Shown: in pieces, positions 35,923 through 44,967 of the stretch | How positions within the stretch are numbered: position 1 is the first letter of the stretch | Layout of the letters: every line of letters starts with the position of its first letter | Assembly (NCBI GenBank): GCA_048270225.1 | Contig: JBLWTG010000007.1 | Coordinates: forward strand, 155,180-219,179 | Reading direction: 5' to 3' | Source: Allopusillimonas sp048270225 | GTDB taxonomy: Bacteria > Pseudomonadota > Gammaproteobacteria > Burkholderiales > Burkholderiaceae_B | DNA: 64,000 nt | Translations under genes and position numbers: made by a program | Notes under the pieces: generated by a model | Database searches by the model: none | What the model was told of the DNA's origin: nothing | What the model saw: the letters and a program-made list of their open reading frames with translations, nothing else

Positions 35923-36585
35923 ATGAATCTGCTTCTCGTAGAAGACGACCAGATGCTAGGCGAGACTATTTGCGATGGGGCCCGCCAGAGTGGCTGGCAC
36001 ATTGATCACGTCAGTGACGCAAGGGCCGCACGCGCCGTGCTGGTGGATCATGCTTATGCGGCCGTCTTGCTCGACATCGGTCTTGCCGAGGAATCCGGCC
36101 TCAGTGTCCTGCGCAGCATGCGCACTCGTTATGACAGCACGCCTGTACTGATCCTGACCGCGAGAGGTCAATTAAGCGAACGAATTACCGGCTTGGACGC
36201 GGGCGCGGACGATTATCTGGTCAAACCTTTCCAGTTTGACGAGCTCTGGGCACGCTTGCGGTCGGTCATCCGCCGCAGTCAGGGACGGGTCGTTCCAATA
36301 TTTACCTATGGCGACGTGCAAATCGACCGCAGCCGCCGCGTCGTGACGAAGGCCGGCGCCGAAGTTGTCCTAAGCGCTCAGGAATATCGCACGCTGCTGG
36401 CGCTTGTTGAGCGTCCTGGACATGTGGTGACGCGCGACCATTTGCACGACATCGTCTATGGCACGACCAGTAAGGTCGAAAGCAATACAATCGCCGTCTT
36501 CATACATCAGTTACGCCGTAAATTGGGTGACGACTTGATCCGGACCGTTCACGGGCTCGGCTACGTAGTGGGACAACCGGCATGA
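35923..36585 (+). CDS. OmpR/PhoB-family response regulator
   Basis: 220 residues. Receiver domain with acidic pair VEDD (7-9), phosphoacceptor Asp51 (LLDIGL), Thr79 (LTA) and Lys101 (VKPF), then the winged-helix output domain (LSAQEYRTLLALVERPGHVV, HQLRRKLGDDLIRTVHGLGY). The sequence is of the QseB/PmrA/TctD subgroup. It is coupled to the kinase gene by a four-base overlap. Probably activates mipA 2.5 kb downstream through the tandem boxes at 38036. Start ATG 35923 lacks a clear ribosome site. Confidence 0.95.
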   Translation: MNLLLVEDDQMLGETICDGARQSGWHIDHVSDARAARAVLVDHAYAAVLLDIGLAEESGLSVLRSMRTRYDSTPVLILTARGQLSERITGLDAGADDYLVKPFQFDELWARLRSVIRRSQGRVVPIFTYGDVQIDRSRRVVTKAGAEVVLSAQEYRTLLALVERPGHVVTRDHLHDIVYGTTSKVESNTIAVFIHQLRRKLGDDLIRTVHGLGYVVGQPA

Positions 36586-37991
36586 AATCGCGATCCATCA
36601 ACGCTCAGTTGATCCTGGCGATCGTCGTGGTTACTGCGTTTTTCTGGTTGATTGTGATCGCGGTGGTTCTGACAAAAACCACGATCAACCGCAGCAGTAC
36701 TTGGGACGAGCGGCTGGAGGCCATCACCACACAATTGCTGGTCACCATCCCCGCCGACACTCATTTCGACAAGCGGGAGGGTCCAGGTCTGACGTTGACA
36801 CACCCCCTGGATATCGTACGCGGGCCACTGGCTTTTCAGATATGGATAGATCGAAGCAAGCTGCTCGCAAGCACACCCGGAGGGCCGCAGGCCCCGCTAC
36901 GGCCTAGTTTTTCCGATGGAGCTGAGTCAACCCACGTTGAAGGAAACAATTGGCGCGTCTACTCTGCGTCGGATAGTACCGGACGGGTGACGGTCCAGGT
37001 AGGCAACCTGCAAAGTGTCGTAGATGCTGACTTCCGTCACAAAGCGGCCGAGGAGGTAATCCAGACGACCATACTGCTCATGATCGTGGGCGTCGTCATG
37101 TGGCTCGTCACCCGCAGTGCGCTCAAACCGGTACGCGCCCTTGGCTCTGCCATGGAACGGCGGCCCAGTTTCGATTTCACACCGCTGCCGGTGGATGGTC
37201 TGCCGCGGGAGTTGCGGCCTCTGGTCGACTCTTTCAATCATGTTCTCCACCAACTCGACGAGGCCATAGAGGGGGAACGCCGTTTTATTGGCGATGCAGC
37301 TCATGAGCTGCGCACACCGCTATCGGCCTTGCAGGGACAGGCAGAAATTGCTCTGCGCGAAACTAACCCACAGGTGAAAGACGCGTCACTACGAAAGATG
37401 CTTATAGTGGCGCGTCGCAGCACCCGACTGTCCGAGCAACTACTCGATCTGGCACGCATCCGTGCAGGTGTCAAGGCACCCAAGCATGCGCGAGCCGACT
37501 TGAGCAAGCTCGTGCAGCATGTCGCACAAGAGTTCGAGGTCTACGCCAGCCAAAACCAGCGATTGCTGTTCCTGGACGTGTCTTCCTGCTCAATCCTGTG
37601 CGACGTTGACGAAATCGGAATCCTGCTGCGTAACCTCTTGCACAACGCCATGCGCTACACCGCCGAAGGCGGCAATGTCCTGGTGCGCTGCGGTGACGTT
37701 CAGTCTGTGCAGTCTGGGGAAGCGTCCAGGGTGTTCCTGGAAGTCTCCGACAATGGCCCAGGTGTTCCTGCCACAGAACGAGATGCCATTTTCGAGCGCT
37801 TTCACCGAATAGCGAACACTTCCGTGCGCGGTAGCGGCATTGGCCTGTCATTGGTCGCGAGCATTGCTACGGCTCATAAAGGCACTATTCAAACTGGCCC
37901 CGGACTGGAAGACCGAGGGCTCACGGTCCGTGTCGTCTTTCCAGGCAGTGGCGCCGAACCACTTGGGCAGCATGCGACATCCATCTCCTGA
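36582..37991 (+). CDS. Sensor histidine kinase (QseC/TctE-like)
   Basis: 469 residues. Membrane segments at about 8-30 and 162-180 bracket a ~130-residue periplasmic sensor domain; then a short linker, HisKA with phospho-acceptor His241 (GDAAHELRTPLSAL), and HATPase_c with N box LLRNLLHNAMRYT, D-box SDNGPGVP and GSGIGLSLVASI. Overlaps the response regulator gene as ATGA. The periplasmic sensor shows no named fold, so the signal is unknown; regulation of the outer-membrane MipA protein suggests an envelope or metal/cation stimulus. Confidence 0.95.
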   Translation: MKSRSINAQLILAIVVVTAFFWLIVIAVVLTKTTINRSSTWDERLEAITTQLLVTIPADTHFDKREGPGLTLTHPLDIVRGPLAFQIWIDRSKLLASTPGGPQAPLRPSFSDGAESTHVEGNNWRVYSASDSTGRVTVQVGNLQSVVDADFRHKAAEEVIQTTILLMIVGVVMWLVTRSALKPVRALGSAMERRPSFDFTPLPVDGLPRELRPLVDSFNHVLHQLDEAIEGERRFIGDAAHELRTPLSALQGQAEIALRETNPQVKDASLRKMLIVARRSTRLSEQLLDLARIRAGVKAPKHARADLSKLVQHVAQEFEVYASQNQRLLFLDVSSCSILCDVDEIGILLRNLLHNAMRYTAEGGNVLVRCGDVQSVQSGEASRVFLEVSDNGPGVPATERDAIFERFHRIANTSVRGSGIGLSLVASIATAHKGTIQTGPGLEDRGLTVRVVFPGSGAEPLGQHATSIS

Positions 37992-38415
37992 TCAAATGAT
38001 GAAGGAATTAGTCGTTTTTCTTGGCAGGCTAGTTTCTTAAAGAAATCCTAAAAGTCTTAAAAATAGCCTAAATCGGTTTGGGCACTATGTTGGCTTGCAG
38101 GTGTGTCATGTCGACGTGCCATGAGACTCGGAAAGCTCGATGTTGATTCGCATACCAAGCCCTCGCATGACGCCATACCCGGTCAACGCCGCAACGCAGA
38201 CCGCATTGGCGATCCGCAGTGCACCGCCTCTTGCCGGCCTCTCGCCGAATGCTCGCTTCGGCATCCACAACTTCACCCTCGTCGCAACCATGTGCCTCCG
38301 GCCAGCCAAATCGCTGCTTCCTTCTTGAATCCATCAATGGCCTCGACCGCTCAACGGTATGCGCCTGTAAACCCAATGCCCTCTCCTCCCAATGCTCCAA
38401 AGAAAGGACTTAACC
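37992..38415. other. 424-bp leader region between the kinase and mipA
   Basis: Apart from the tandem boxes at 38036-38072, I see no gene or structured element. If transcription begins just after the boxes, mipA mRNA has an unusually long leader of ~320 bases, so an internal promoter or a regulatory leader is possible. Confidence 0.4.
38036..38072 (+). promoter_or_regulatory. Tandem OmpR-family boxes upstream of mipA
   Basis: CTTAAA-N5-CCTAAA occurs twice in direct orientation, at 38036-38052 and 38056-38072, period 20 bases. Hexamer-N5-hexamer direct repeats of CTTAA(A/T/G) are the known recognition form of PmrA/QseB-type regulators. The site lies directly downstream of the two-component genes and upstream of mipA. 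Confidence 0.7.
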
Positions 38416-39213
38416 ATGTCGCGACCCTCGAAACTCTCCACCACTCCTTCACAGGCGGCCCTGATTACTGCCGTTGCCCTGTTCGGGTCGTGGGCGTCCC
38501 CAGTCTCTGCCCAAACCGATACCGCCGCAGAACCCCACGGCTCGTCGTGGAGGCTGGGAGCCGGCGTAGTCGCCATTAAAAAACCCTACCGCGATATCGA
38601 TACCAAAATTCTAGGTTTGCCGGTCGTCGGCTACGAGAACGAGTGGATCAGCGCCTCCATTCCGACGTTTGACTTCAAACTATATAGCAGCGACTCGCTG
38701 TCCTTTCGGTTGCGTGCGCGTTATGCTGGAGGGGACGGATACGAAGCCGATGATTCGCCTTTTCTGGCTGGCATGGAGGAGCGCAAAGCCAGTCTGTGGG
38801 CCGGCGCCGCAGTGATTTGGAGAACGGATTTCGCCAATTTCACCGGCGAGGTGCTGGCCGACACCATGGGCAAGAGCAAGGGTACCCGCGCTCGATTGCA
38901 GGTGGATCGTCGCTTTGCTTCTGGCAGGTTTGGTTTTACGCCGCGCCTGTCCGCGGAATGGGTCGATGACAAATACGTCGACTACTACTACGGCGTGCGG
39001 CCATCCGAAGCGACAGCGACGCGCGCGCTGTACGAGGGTAAGTCCACCGTCAATATCCTTGCTGGTCTGCGCGTGGACTATACGCCCGCACGGCATCACA
39101 TGCTGTATCTCGATCTTGCGGCCAGTCGTTTCGGCAGCACAGTCAAGAACAGTCCGCTGGTCGACAAGGCGAACCAGACTTCGATCGGATTGGGCTACGT
39201 GTACCGTTTCTAA
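38416..39213 (+). CDS. mipA: MipA/OmpV-family outer-membrane protein
   Basis: 265 residues from ATG 38416 (AAAGGA upstream). Signal peptide runs to VSAQ. The mature protein is a beta-barrel: alternating strands WRLGAGVVAIKKPY, PVVGYENEWI, LSFRLRARYAGG, ending with the aromatic C-terminal signature IGLGYVYRF used by the BAM machinery. MipA was described as a scaffold between murein synthase and hydrolase; OmpV-like members are also linked to cation and antibiotic response. Its place right after a two-component system, with matching boxes, makes it the likely regulated output. Confidence 0.9.
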   Translation: MSRPSKLSTTPSQAALITAVALFGSWASPVSAQTDTAAEPHGSSWRLGAGVVAIKKPYRDIDTKILGLPVVGYENEWISASIPTFDFKLYSSDSLSFRLRARYAGGDGYEADDSPFLAGMEERKASLWAGAAVIWRTDFANFTGEVLADTMGKSKGTRARLQVDRRFASGRFGFTPRLSAEWVDDKYVDYYYGVRPSEATATRALYEGKSTVNILAGLRVDYTPARHHMLYLDLAASRFGSTVKNSPLVDKANQTSIGLGYVYRF

Positions 39214-39340
39214 GCCTGACATACCCTGCCCACCGCAGCCCCTCGCCGGGACACATATCGAGCCTTCGATGAAAGGCCCCAGACCAGAGCCGATACGGGA
39301 CGAACGCAACGTCTGTGTATAGCTCGCCAGCCAGCCACGG

Positions 39341-40252
39341 TCACAACGATGCAGCATGTCCTGCGATAAGTTCCCTCGCCCATTTCTGGGCAGGATGAGT
39401 GTCGCTGCGTCGATGCCAGAGAAGATCGAATACAACCTCTGGCAGGATGACCGGAGGCGAAAACAGCTGCAGCTGGCTAGCGGCGGGCGAATTGAGCGCG
39501 ACCCGCTTCAGCACCGTCGCCACCATGTTTGTTCGAGCCACGACGGCCGGCACGGCGAACATCTGCGGCAGGGTGAGCGCGACCCTACGCGTCTTGCCTT
39601 GCTGCGCGAGCGCCTGATCCACCATGCCATATAGCTCACCTTCAGGAGAAACGAGCGCATGGGTCAGTTCCAGATAGGTTTTCATGCTCATGCCACCCTT
39701 GGCTGCCGGATGATCGATGGCCAGGATTGTGACGAACTCATCACGTAGCACCGGGCGCGTCAGTATCCGGCCGTCGGCATGCGTAGGAGGTACACCGATG
39801 GCGGCGTCAATCGCACCGGCATCCAGCAGATCAACGGCATGATCCCGGTTATTGAAGGCAAGGATGTGCAGGGACACGCCCGGAGCCTGCTGCCCCAACG
39901 CGTGCAGCATGGACGGAAGAAGTACGAAGGCCGGATAATCCGACAGCCCCAGCTTGAGCGTGAATGATGCTGTATCGGGCACAAACTCGGGACTCTTCAC
40001 CAGCGTGGACTCGATTTGTCGCAGGGCCTGAGAAATAGGCACGGCCAGGTCCCTCGCACGTGGCGTAGGCAACAAACCATCGGCACTGCGCAAGAACAGT
40101 GGATCGCTGAAGCGTTTGCGCAACCTCGAAAGCGCCGCACTCATGGCCGGTTGGCTAACACCCATTTGAGTGGCCGCACGCGTCACATTCCGCTCGCTCA
40201 TCAATGCATCGAACGCAGCGAGCAGGTTCAGATCGACCCCATGAAAATCCAT
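39341..40252 (-). CDS. LysR-family transcriptional regulator (NodD/PnbR-like)
   Basis: 303 residues from ATG 40252 (MDFHGVDLNLLAAFDALMSE), the form usual for this branch; five extra residues are possible from 40267, and no strong ribosome site is seen. Helix-turn-helix: RNVTRAATQMGVSQPAMSAA, LSRLRKRFSDPLFLRS, GLLPTPRARDLA. The effector domain is complete. Divergent from the SnoaL-like and MDR genes (99 bp between), which are its probable targets. Confidence 0.92.
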   Translation of the reverse strand: MDFHGVDLNLLAAFDALMSERNVTRAATQMGVSQPAMSAALSRLRKRFSDPLFLRSADGLLPTPRARDLAVPISQALRQIESTLVKSPEFVPDTASFTLKLGLSDYPAFVLLPSMLHALGQQAPGVSLHILAFNNRDHAVDLLDAGAIDAAIGVPPTHADGRILTRPVLRDEFVTILAIDHPAAKGGMSMKTYLELTHALVSPEGELYGMVDQALAQQGKTRRVALTLPQMFAVPAVVARTNMVATVLKRVALNSPAASQLQLFSPPVILPEVVFDLLWHRRSDTHPAQKWARELIAGHAASL

Positions 40253-40351
40253 ATGACGAATAATCACATATACAAGTTATTTGTTGGACAGATTTTACTG
40301 CAGCGTACACCATTTCGCTATCGCCAATAACCTACACATGGGCAGTGATCT

Positions 40352-40798
40352 ATGAACACATCCAGCAATGACCTCGCCCGCCGACTTCGCGCTGAGCGCC
40401 TGGCAGTGGAAACCTTCTATCGAGCCTTCAGTGACAAGAACCCTGACCTCGTGGATGAAGTGCTCGCCCCCACCTGGGACGACATCCCGCTGGCACCCGG
40501 CCAGGGTCCTGGCCCCGAGGGCATCAAGCCTATTATCCGCAGCGTCGTGGCGGCCTTCCCAGACGTCCGGATCACGCTCCACGACGTTATCCAGGAGCCA
40601 GGCCGGATAGGAGTTCGTGCCGAGATCAGCGGCACCCATCTAGGCGCGCTCTTTGGTATCGCACCCACAGGCAAGCGGGTGAGCTTTCGCCTGCACGAGT
40701 TCCACATGCTCGATGGCAAACAGGTGTTAGCGACGTGGCATCTGGAGGATTGGTTCGGCCTGTTTCTTGAACTCGGCCAGTTCCCGCCTCGAGCCTGA
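40352..40798 (+). CDS. SnoaL-like ester cyclase/polyketide-cyclase-fold protein
   Basis: 148 residues of the NTF2-like cone fold: VETFYRAFSDKNPDLVDEVL at the start, WDDIPLAPGQGPGPEGIK (the ester cyclase motif with P.GPEG), FPDVRITLHDVIQEPGRIGVRAEISG, and ATWHLEDWFGLFLELG at the end. Family members catalyse small-molecule cyclisation or isomerisation, or only bind ligands. It is 31 bases upstream of the MDR gene and divergent from LysR, so the pair likely handles a reactive carbonyl compound. Confidence 0.85.
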   Translation: MNTSSNDLARRLRAERLAVETFYRAFSDKNPDLVDEVLAPTWDDIPLAPGQGPGPEGIKPIIRSVVAAFPDVRITLHDVIQEPGRIGVRAEISGTHLGALFGIAPTGKRVSFRLHEFHMLDGKQVLATWHLEDWFGLFLELGQFPPRA

Positions 40799-40829
40799 TT
40801 TTTTTACGATTAAGCAAGGAATGTCATTC

Positions 40830-41750
40830 ATGAAAACCACTTCTATACATGCCTTCGGCGGCGCGGATGCTATCACCGTCGGCAAAGGGCATTTGCGTGC
40901 GCTGGAGCCCGATGAAGCTGCCGTGCGTGTGGAAGCCGCCAGTGTGAACCCACTGGATCTGAAGATCATCGCCGGCTATATGCAACAGATTTTCCCGGTT
41001 CAGTTTCCCTATACGCCGGGGACAGACTTCAGCGGCGTAGTCGAAGCAGTTGGCGTGCACGTGACTGGCTTGATGCCAGGCGATCGCGTGTTTGGACGTA
41101 CCGCGCCCGGCGCTGGCGGCGCACTTGCCAGGAGTCTGGTAATCGCTGCAACCGACCTGCAGATCATGCCGGAGCAAATGAGCTTCGAGCAGGCGGCGGC
41201 GCTGCCAACCGCCTTCGGCACCGCGCAACAAGGCCTGTTCGATATCGGCCAACTCCAACGCGGGCAGCGGGTTCTAATCCATGCGGCAGCGGGCGGCGTC
41301 GGCACTATGGCCGTCCAGCTGGCCTATCACACGGGCGCCTATGTGATAGCCACGTCGTCGACCGCAAATCACGAGCTAGTCAAGAGTCTGGGCGCCCATG
41401 AAGTCATCGACTACCGTACTCAGGACTTCACCCAAGTGCGTGATATTGACCTAGTGCTCGACACCATCGGTGGCGAGACGCTGAACAGGTCATGGACAGT
41501 GCTGCGCCCCGGCGGGCGCATCGCGAGCCTGGTGGAGTTCGACATCAAGCCACAGGGAAAATGCGAGGGCGAATTCGTGTTCTTCGCCAGCGCGCGGCCC
41601 TTCCTGTCAGAAGCGACTCGCCAGTTCCAGGCTGGCCAGCTGCAAATCGTCATGGACTCGATTTTCCCACTGGATGAGGCGCGCTCAGCCCTGGAGAAGC
41701 TCGCTACCGGGCACGCGCGCGGCAAGGTTCTCGTCCGCGCAAGCCAGTGA
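40830..41750 (+). CDS. MDR-family NADP-dependent oxidoreductase
   Basis: 306 residues from ATG 40830 (AAGGA eleven bases upstream; the ATG three codons earlier is too close to it). Zinc-free medium-chain reductase: VNPLDLKIIAGYM, PGTDFSGVVEAVG, then VLIHAAAGGVGTMAVQLAYH (AAGGVG nucleotide motif), followed by ATSSTANHELVKSLGAHEVIDY. Likely quinone or enone reduction. Last gene of the LysR-controlled pair; distinct from the MDR protein at 34735 beyond the shared fold. Confidence 0.9.
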   Translation: MKTTSIHAFGGADAITVGKGHLRALEPDEAAVRVEAASVNPLDLKIIAGYMQQIFPVQFPYTPGTDFSGVVEAVGVHVTGLMPGDRVFGRTAPGAGGALARSLVIAATDLQIMPEQMSFEQAAALPTAFGTAQQGLFDIGQLQRGQRVLIHAAAGGVGTMAVQLAYHTGAYVIATSSTANHELVKSLGAHEVIDYRTQDFTQVRDIDLVLDTIGGETLNRSWTVLRPGGRIASLVEFDIKPQGKCEGEFVFFASARPFLSEATRQFQAGQLQIVMDSIFPLDEARSALEKLATGHARGKVLVRASQ

Positions 41751-41804
41751 GCAAGGAAACTCATCCTGACGGCCGGTACACAAAATCCCCCGCAGCATGG
41801 CCGT

Positions 41805-42662
41805 TCATTCTGCCGGGAATGTCTCCCAACAACCGTTATCGACAACGATCACATCCCTTTCCAGGACACGCGCCCGTACCGACCCATCTTTCCAGATGTC
41901 CAGTTCGAGCGTTTCGCCGGGAACAACGGCGGCGGTGAAACGCAGCGACAAAGCTTTCAAGTCCCCAACCCCTAGTCGGGCTAAGGTATTTTGCAGTGTC
42001 TGCGCCACCACACCGAAGGTGCATAACCCATGCAGAATAGGTCGACCATAGCCTGCTTGACGGGCAACGTCGGGATCGATATGCAAGAGATTGTAGTCAC
42101 CGTTAAGCCTATACAGCAGCGCTTGTTCCGGCCGTGTATGCGCCTGCACACGTTCATCAGCCGACCGTGAAGGTATCTCGTGTACGGGCTTCGCTCGCGT
42201 AGGGGCGCCCGGCATTCCGCCATCTCCACGAAGCACATGCGTAGCAAACGTTCGAGCTAGCAATCGGCCGGAGTCCAAGTCTGTTAGCTGTTTTTCGGAA
42301 TACAAGAGCAGGCCTTTGCCGCCTTTGTCCACCACTTCTGTCACTCTTGTCTTTCCCGATACATGACTGCTCGGAGGAAGCGGCTCCAATAGCTCGATAC
42401 CTTGCTCCCCATGCAACAACCGGACAGTATCAACACCAATTTCCGGAACGTTAAGCCAGAAGCCCGGATATCCCAGAACTACGGCCATCGACGGCAAAAC
42501 TCGAGGCCCATGCTGTTCGTCGACGTGCAACAAGCTGTAGGGATCCATAGGATCCTGCCCAATACCGATCGAAAGAGCATACAACTGGACATCTTTTACG
42601 GTATACCGTTGATTAACTTCTGGTATGTCGTAGTTCAGTAATTGCTCATAACTAAGCAGCAT
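41805..42662 (-). CDS. MaoC-family (hydratase 2 type) enoyl-CoA hydratase
   Basis: 285 residues with a double hotdog fold. The catalytic hydratase-2 motif is in the C-terminal half: GDYNLLHIDPDVA (Asp189 and His194), followed by YGRPILHGLCTFG. The family adds water to trans-2-enoyl-CoA giving the (3R)-hydroxyacyl-CoA, as in the C-terminal part of eukaryotic MFE-2 and in steroid and bile acid side-chain breakdown. It is the last gene of the operon that runs from 50.9 kb to here; the SDR 50 bases upstream would be the matching (3R)-dehydrogenase. A close relative lies at 52368-53237. Confidence 0.92.
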   Translation of the reverse strand: MLLSYEQLLNYDIPEVNQRYTVKDVQLYALSIGIGQDPMDPYSLLHVDEQHGPRVLPSMAVVLGYPGFWLNVPEIGVDTVRLLHGEQGIELLEPLPPSSHVSGKTRVTEVVDKGGKGLLLYSEKQLTDLDSGRLLARTFATHVLRGDGGMPGAPTRAKPVHEIPSRSADERVQAHTRPEQALLYRLNGDYNLLHIDPDVARQAGYGRPILHGLCTFGVVAQTLQNTLARLGVGDLKALSLRFTAAVVPGETLELDIWKDGSVRARVLERDVIVVDNGCWETFPAE

Positions 42663-42712
42663 GTCACCAACCTCTATGATTACGGGTATTTAACGACCCC
42701 ATTGGCGGTTAA

Positions 42713-43642
42713 TCAGATCGGATCCCAGCTCATAACTTCCGGCGACCTTTCCAGTGGGTAGAAATGTGCTTGCATGGCCGGGATGGCTATCTCCGAAATC
42801 AGCTCGGGCGTCCAGCCATCGCTGTAATGCGTAGACCGTACGGGACGCGCCTGGCTCATCAGCATAATTTCATTAGCCCTAACCGCAAACACCTGCCCAC
42901 TCACCTGCTGTGCGCGGTTGCTGAGCAGATAGATCACCATGGGCGCTATCTTTCCCGCTTCCATCTTCTTGAGCTTCTCAACCCGCTCGCGTTGTTGTGG
43001 CGTATCGACCGGAATCGAGCTTGTCATACGACTCCATGCGGAGGGAGCAATGCAATTCGAACGCACGTTGTAACGCTGCATGTCAAGGGCAATCATTTTT
43101 GAAAGCGCAACGATACCGAGTTTAGCCGCTCCATAATTGGCTTGCCCAAAGTTACCTATCAAACCGGAGGTCGACGTCATATGAACCATCGCGCCGCTCT
43201 CCTGCTTACGGAAATTCTCGGCGGCAGCTCGACTTACAAAGAAGGAGCCATCCAAATGGACCGAGATAACGGCACGCCACTCCTCCTCGCTCATTTTGTG
43301 AAAGGAACGATCACGTAGATTGCCGGCATTATTCACTACACCATCAATCCTGCCAAAGTGATCCATGGCACATTCAATGATGGAGCGAGCTGAGTCCCAG
43401 TCTGCGACCGAATCCTGGTTGGCCACTGCAGATCCTCCGGTCGCAGTAATCTCTTTCACAACCGCCTGCGCCGGTGTCAGGCCAGAGTCCAGCTCGCCTA
43501 ACGCATTACCCGAAAGTGTTACGCCGATATCATTTACAACCACGCGCGCGCCTGCCGCAGCGAGCTGCAGTGCAACTTCACGCCCTATGCCGCCGCCTGC
43601 TCCAGTTACAACTACGACTTTATCTTCCATCATGCTTTCCAT
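42713..43642 (-). CDS. SDR-family 3-hydroxyacyl-CoA dehydrogenase (MFE-2-like)
   Basis: 309 residues, AAAGGAA before ATG 43642. Nucleotide motif TGAGGGIG (13-20) with VVNDIG, where Asp after beta2 favours NAD. Catalytic Ser in TSTSGLIG, Tyr170 and Lys174 (ANYGAAK). A ~60-residue C-terminal extension (QVFAVRANEIMLMSQ onward) and the insertion GNALGELDSG are characteristic of the SDR half of MFE-2/17-beta-HSD4-like enzymes. Together with the MaoC gene it rebuilds the MFE-2 pair: hydration then oxidation to the 3-ketoacyl-CoA. Confidence 0.9.
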   Translation of the reverse strand: MESMMEDKVVVVTGAGGGIGREVALQLAAAGARVVVNDIGVTLSGNALGELDSGLTPAQAVVKEITATGGSAVANQDSVADWDSARSIIECAMDHFGRIDGVVNNAGNLRDRSFHKMSEEEWRAVISVHLDGSFFVSRAAAENFRKQESGAMVHMTSTSGLIGNFGQANYGAAKLGIVALSKMIALDMQRYNVRSNCIAPSAWSRMTSSIPVDTPQQRERVEKLKKMEAGKIAPMVIYLLSNRAQQVSGQVFAVRANEIMLMSQARPVRSTHYSDGWTPELISEIAIPAMQAHFYPLERSPEVMSWDPI

Positions 43643-43693
43643 ATTCGTTCCTTTCCAGCGAGACTGTCAGTCATGCCGACACCGCTTTGATGT

Positions 43694-44713
43694 TTACTGT
43701 ATGGTGAGATTCGCGCTGCGTACAACATCGCTCCATTTCTTGGTTTCGCTGCCGATAAACTCGGCAAACTCCTCCGGGGTTTCCGGGTGTGGAATCGCCC
43801 CCTGAGAACGAATGGTTATCTGCATTTCAGGTTCGTTCAAGATTTCGACCACAGCCTCGTTGAGCTTCTTCACGATTTTCGGCGGTGTGTCCTTAGGTGC
43901 CCAGAGCCCGAACCAAGACATGACCGCATAACCATCTACTCCTGCTTCTGAGATCGTGGGAACATCTGGCAGTTGCTCCGCACGTTCCGACGAGGTAACA
44001 CCCAAAGCCTTGAGCCGGCCCGCCTTAATATGCGGCAACGCCGAAGGAAGATTGTCGAAGATCATGGAAATTTGGCCACCCAGAAGGTCGGCTACAGCAG
44101 GTGAGCTTCCCTTGTAGGGCACATGAACCATTTGCACGCCGGTCATCATCTTGAAAGTTTCTCCCGACATATGCAAGGTACTCCCGAACCCCGATGAGCC
44201 GAAGTTCAATTTTCCCGGATTCGCCTTTCCATACGCGATAAGCTCTTGAACAGTATCGTACGGAGCATCTTTCCGAACCACTAGGGCGTTCGGCACCATG
44301 GCTACACGGGTAATGGGTGCAAAATCCTTGACCGCGTCATACGGCATGTCTTTATAAAGACTCGGATTGATAGCATGCGTACCGATGGTGCCCATTAAAA
44401 TCGTATAGCCATCAGGTGCTGCACGAGCCACTTGCGCGGTTCCGATATTTCCGCCAGCACCAGGTTTATTCTCTATCACAACAGAAACACCCCACTTCTG
44501 TCCCAACTGCTGGCCAATGGCCCGAGCAAGAAGGTCTGTAGTTCCACCCGCAGAGAATGGCACATTTATAAGGATCGGTTTTGTTGGGTAATCCGTTTCG
44601 GCCGCAACGGCTGGAACCACTGCCATAATGGTGCCGACGACTGCGCCTAGCACCTTACCAAGCATGGCAACGGCTAGGCCATGACTGTACTTTCCTTTAT
44701 TCACCGGCTTCAC
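43694..44713 (-). CDS. Bug-family (TctC-like) solute receptor with GTG start
   Basis: 339 residues from GTG 44713, supported by AAGGAG six bases upstream; an ATG at 44785 is in frame but lies inside the biotin carrier gene. A long signal segment (LAVAMLGKVLGAVVGTIMAV to AVAAE) precedes INVPFSAGGTTDLLARAIG, ENKPGAGGNIGTAQVA, AAPDGYTILMGT, SLYKDMPYDAVKDFAP and VPYKGSSPAV, the standard Bug motifs. Periplasmic capture of a carboxylate; no TctAB partner in the window. Its place inside the carboxylase/CoA-transferase operon means its ligand is probably the substrate of that pathway. Confidence 0.93.
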   Translation of the reverse strand: MKPVNKGKYSHGLAVAMLGKVLGAVVGTIMAVVPAVAAETDYPTKPILINVPFSAGGTTDLLARAIGQQLGQKWGVSVVIENKPGAGGNIGTAQVARAAPDGYTILMGTIGTHAINPSLYKDMPYDAVKDFAPITRVAMVPNALVVRKDAPYDTVQELIAYGKANPGKLNFGSSGFGSTLHMSGETFKMMTGVQMVHVPYKGSSPAVADLLGGQISMIFDNLPSALPHIKAGRLKALGVTSSERAEQLPDVPTISEAGVDGYAVMSWFGLWAPKDTPPKIVKKLNEAVVEILNEPEMQITIRSQGAIPHPETPEEFAEFIGSETKKWSDVVRSANLTIQ

Positions 44714-44744
44714 GTTGATCTCCTTTGTAATTTTTTGAATTCTC

Positions 44745-44957
44745 TCAGGCCAAAATGGCCAGGCACTGTCCTTCTTTAACGTCATCTCCCACGGCTACAC
44801 ACAGCTCGAGCACTTTTCCGGACTCATCACTTTCCACCGGAATTTCCATCTTCATGGACTCAATCGTCAACACGATGTCGCCCAGTTCAATCTCGTCCCC
44901 TATCTTCGTATTACAGGCAATTACACATCCCGATATATTCGACAGAATTTCCTTCAT
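44745..44957 (-). CDS. Stand-alone biotin carboxyl carrier protein (70 residues)
   Basis: Just the biotinyl domain: IGDEIELGDIVLTIESMKMEIPV places the biotinylated Lys in ESMKME, followed by ESDESGKVLELCVAVGDDV. At 70 residues it lacks the Ala/Pro-rich linker and thumb of AccB. ATG 44957 follows GAGGAA. Ten bases downstream of the biotin carboxylase, it carries the carboxyl group between the biotin carboxylase and the carboxyltransferase, giving a three-part acyl-CoA carboxylase encoded by consecutive genes. Confidence 0.93.
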   Translation of the reverse strand: MKEILSNISGCVIACNTKIGDEIELGDIVLTIESMKMEIPVESDESGKVLELCVAVGDDVKEGQCLAILA

Positions 44958-44967
44958 ATATTCCTCA

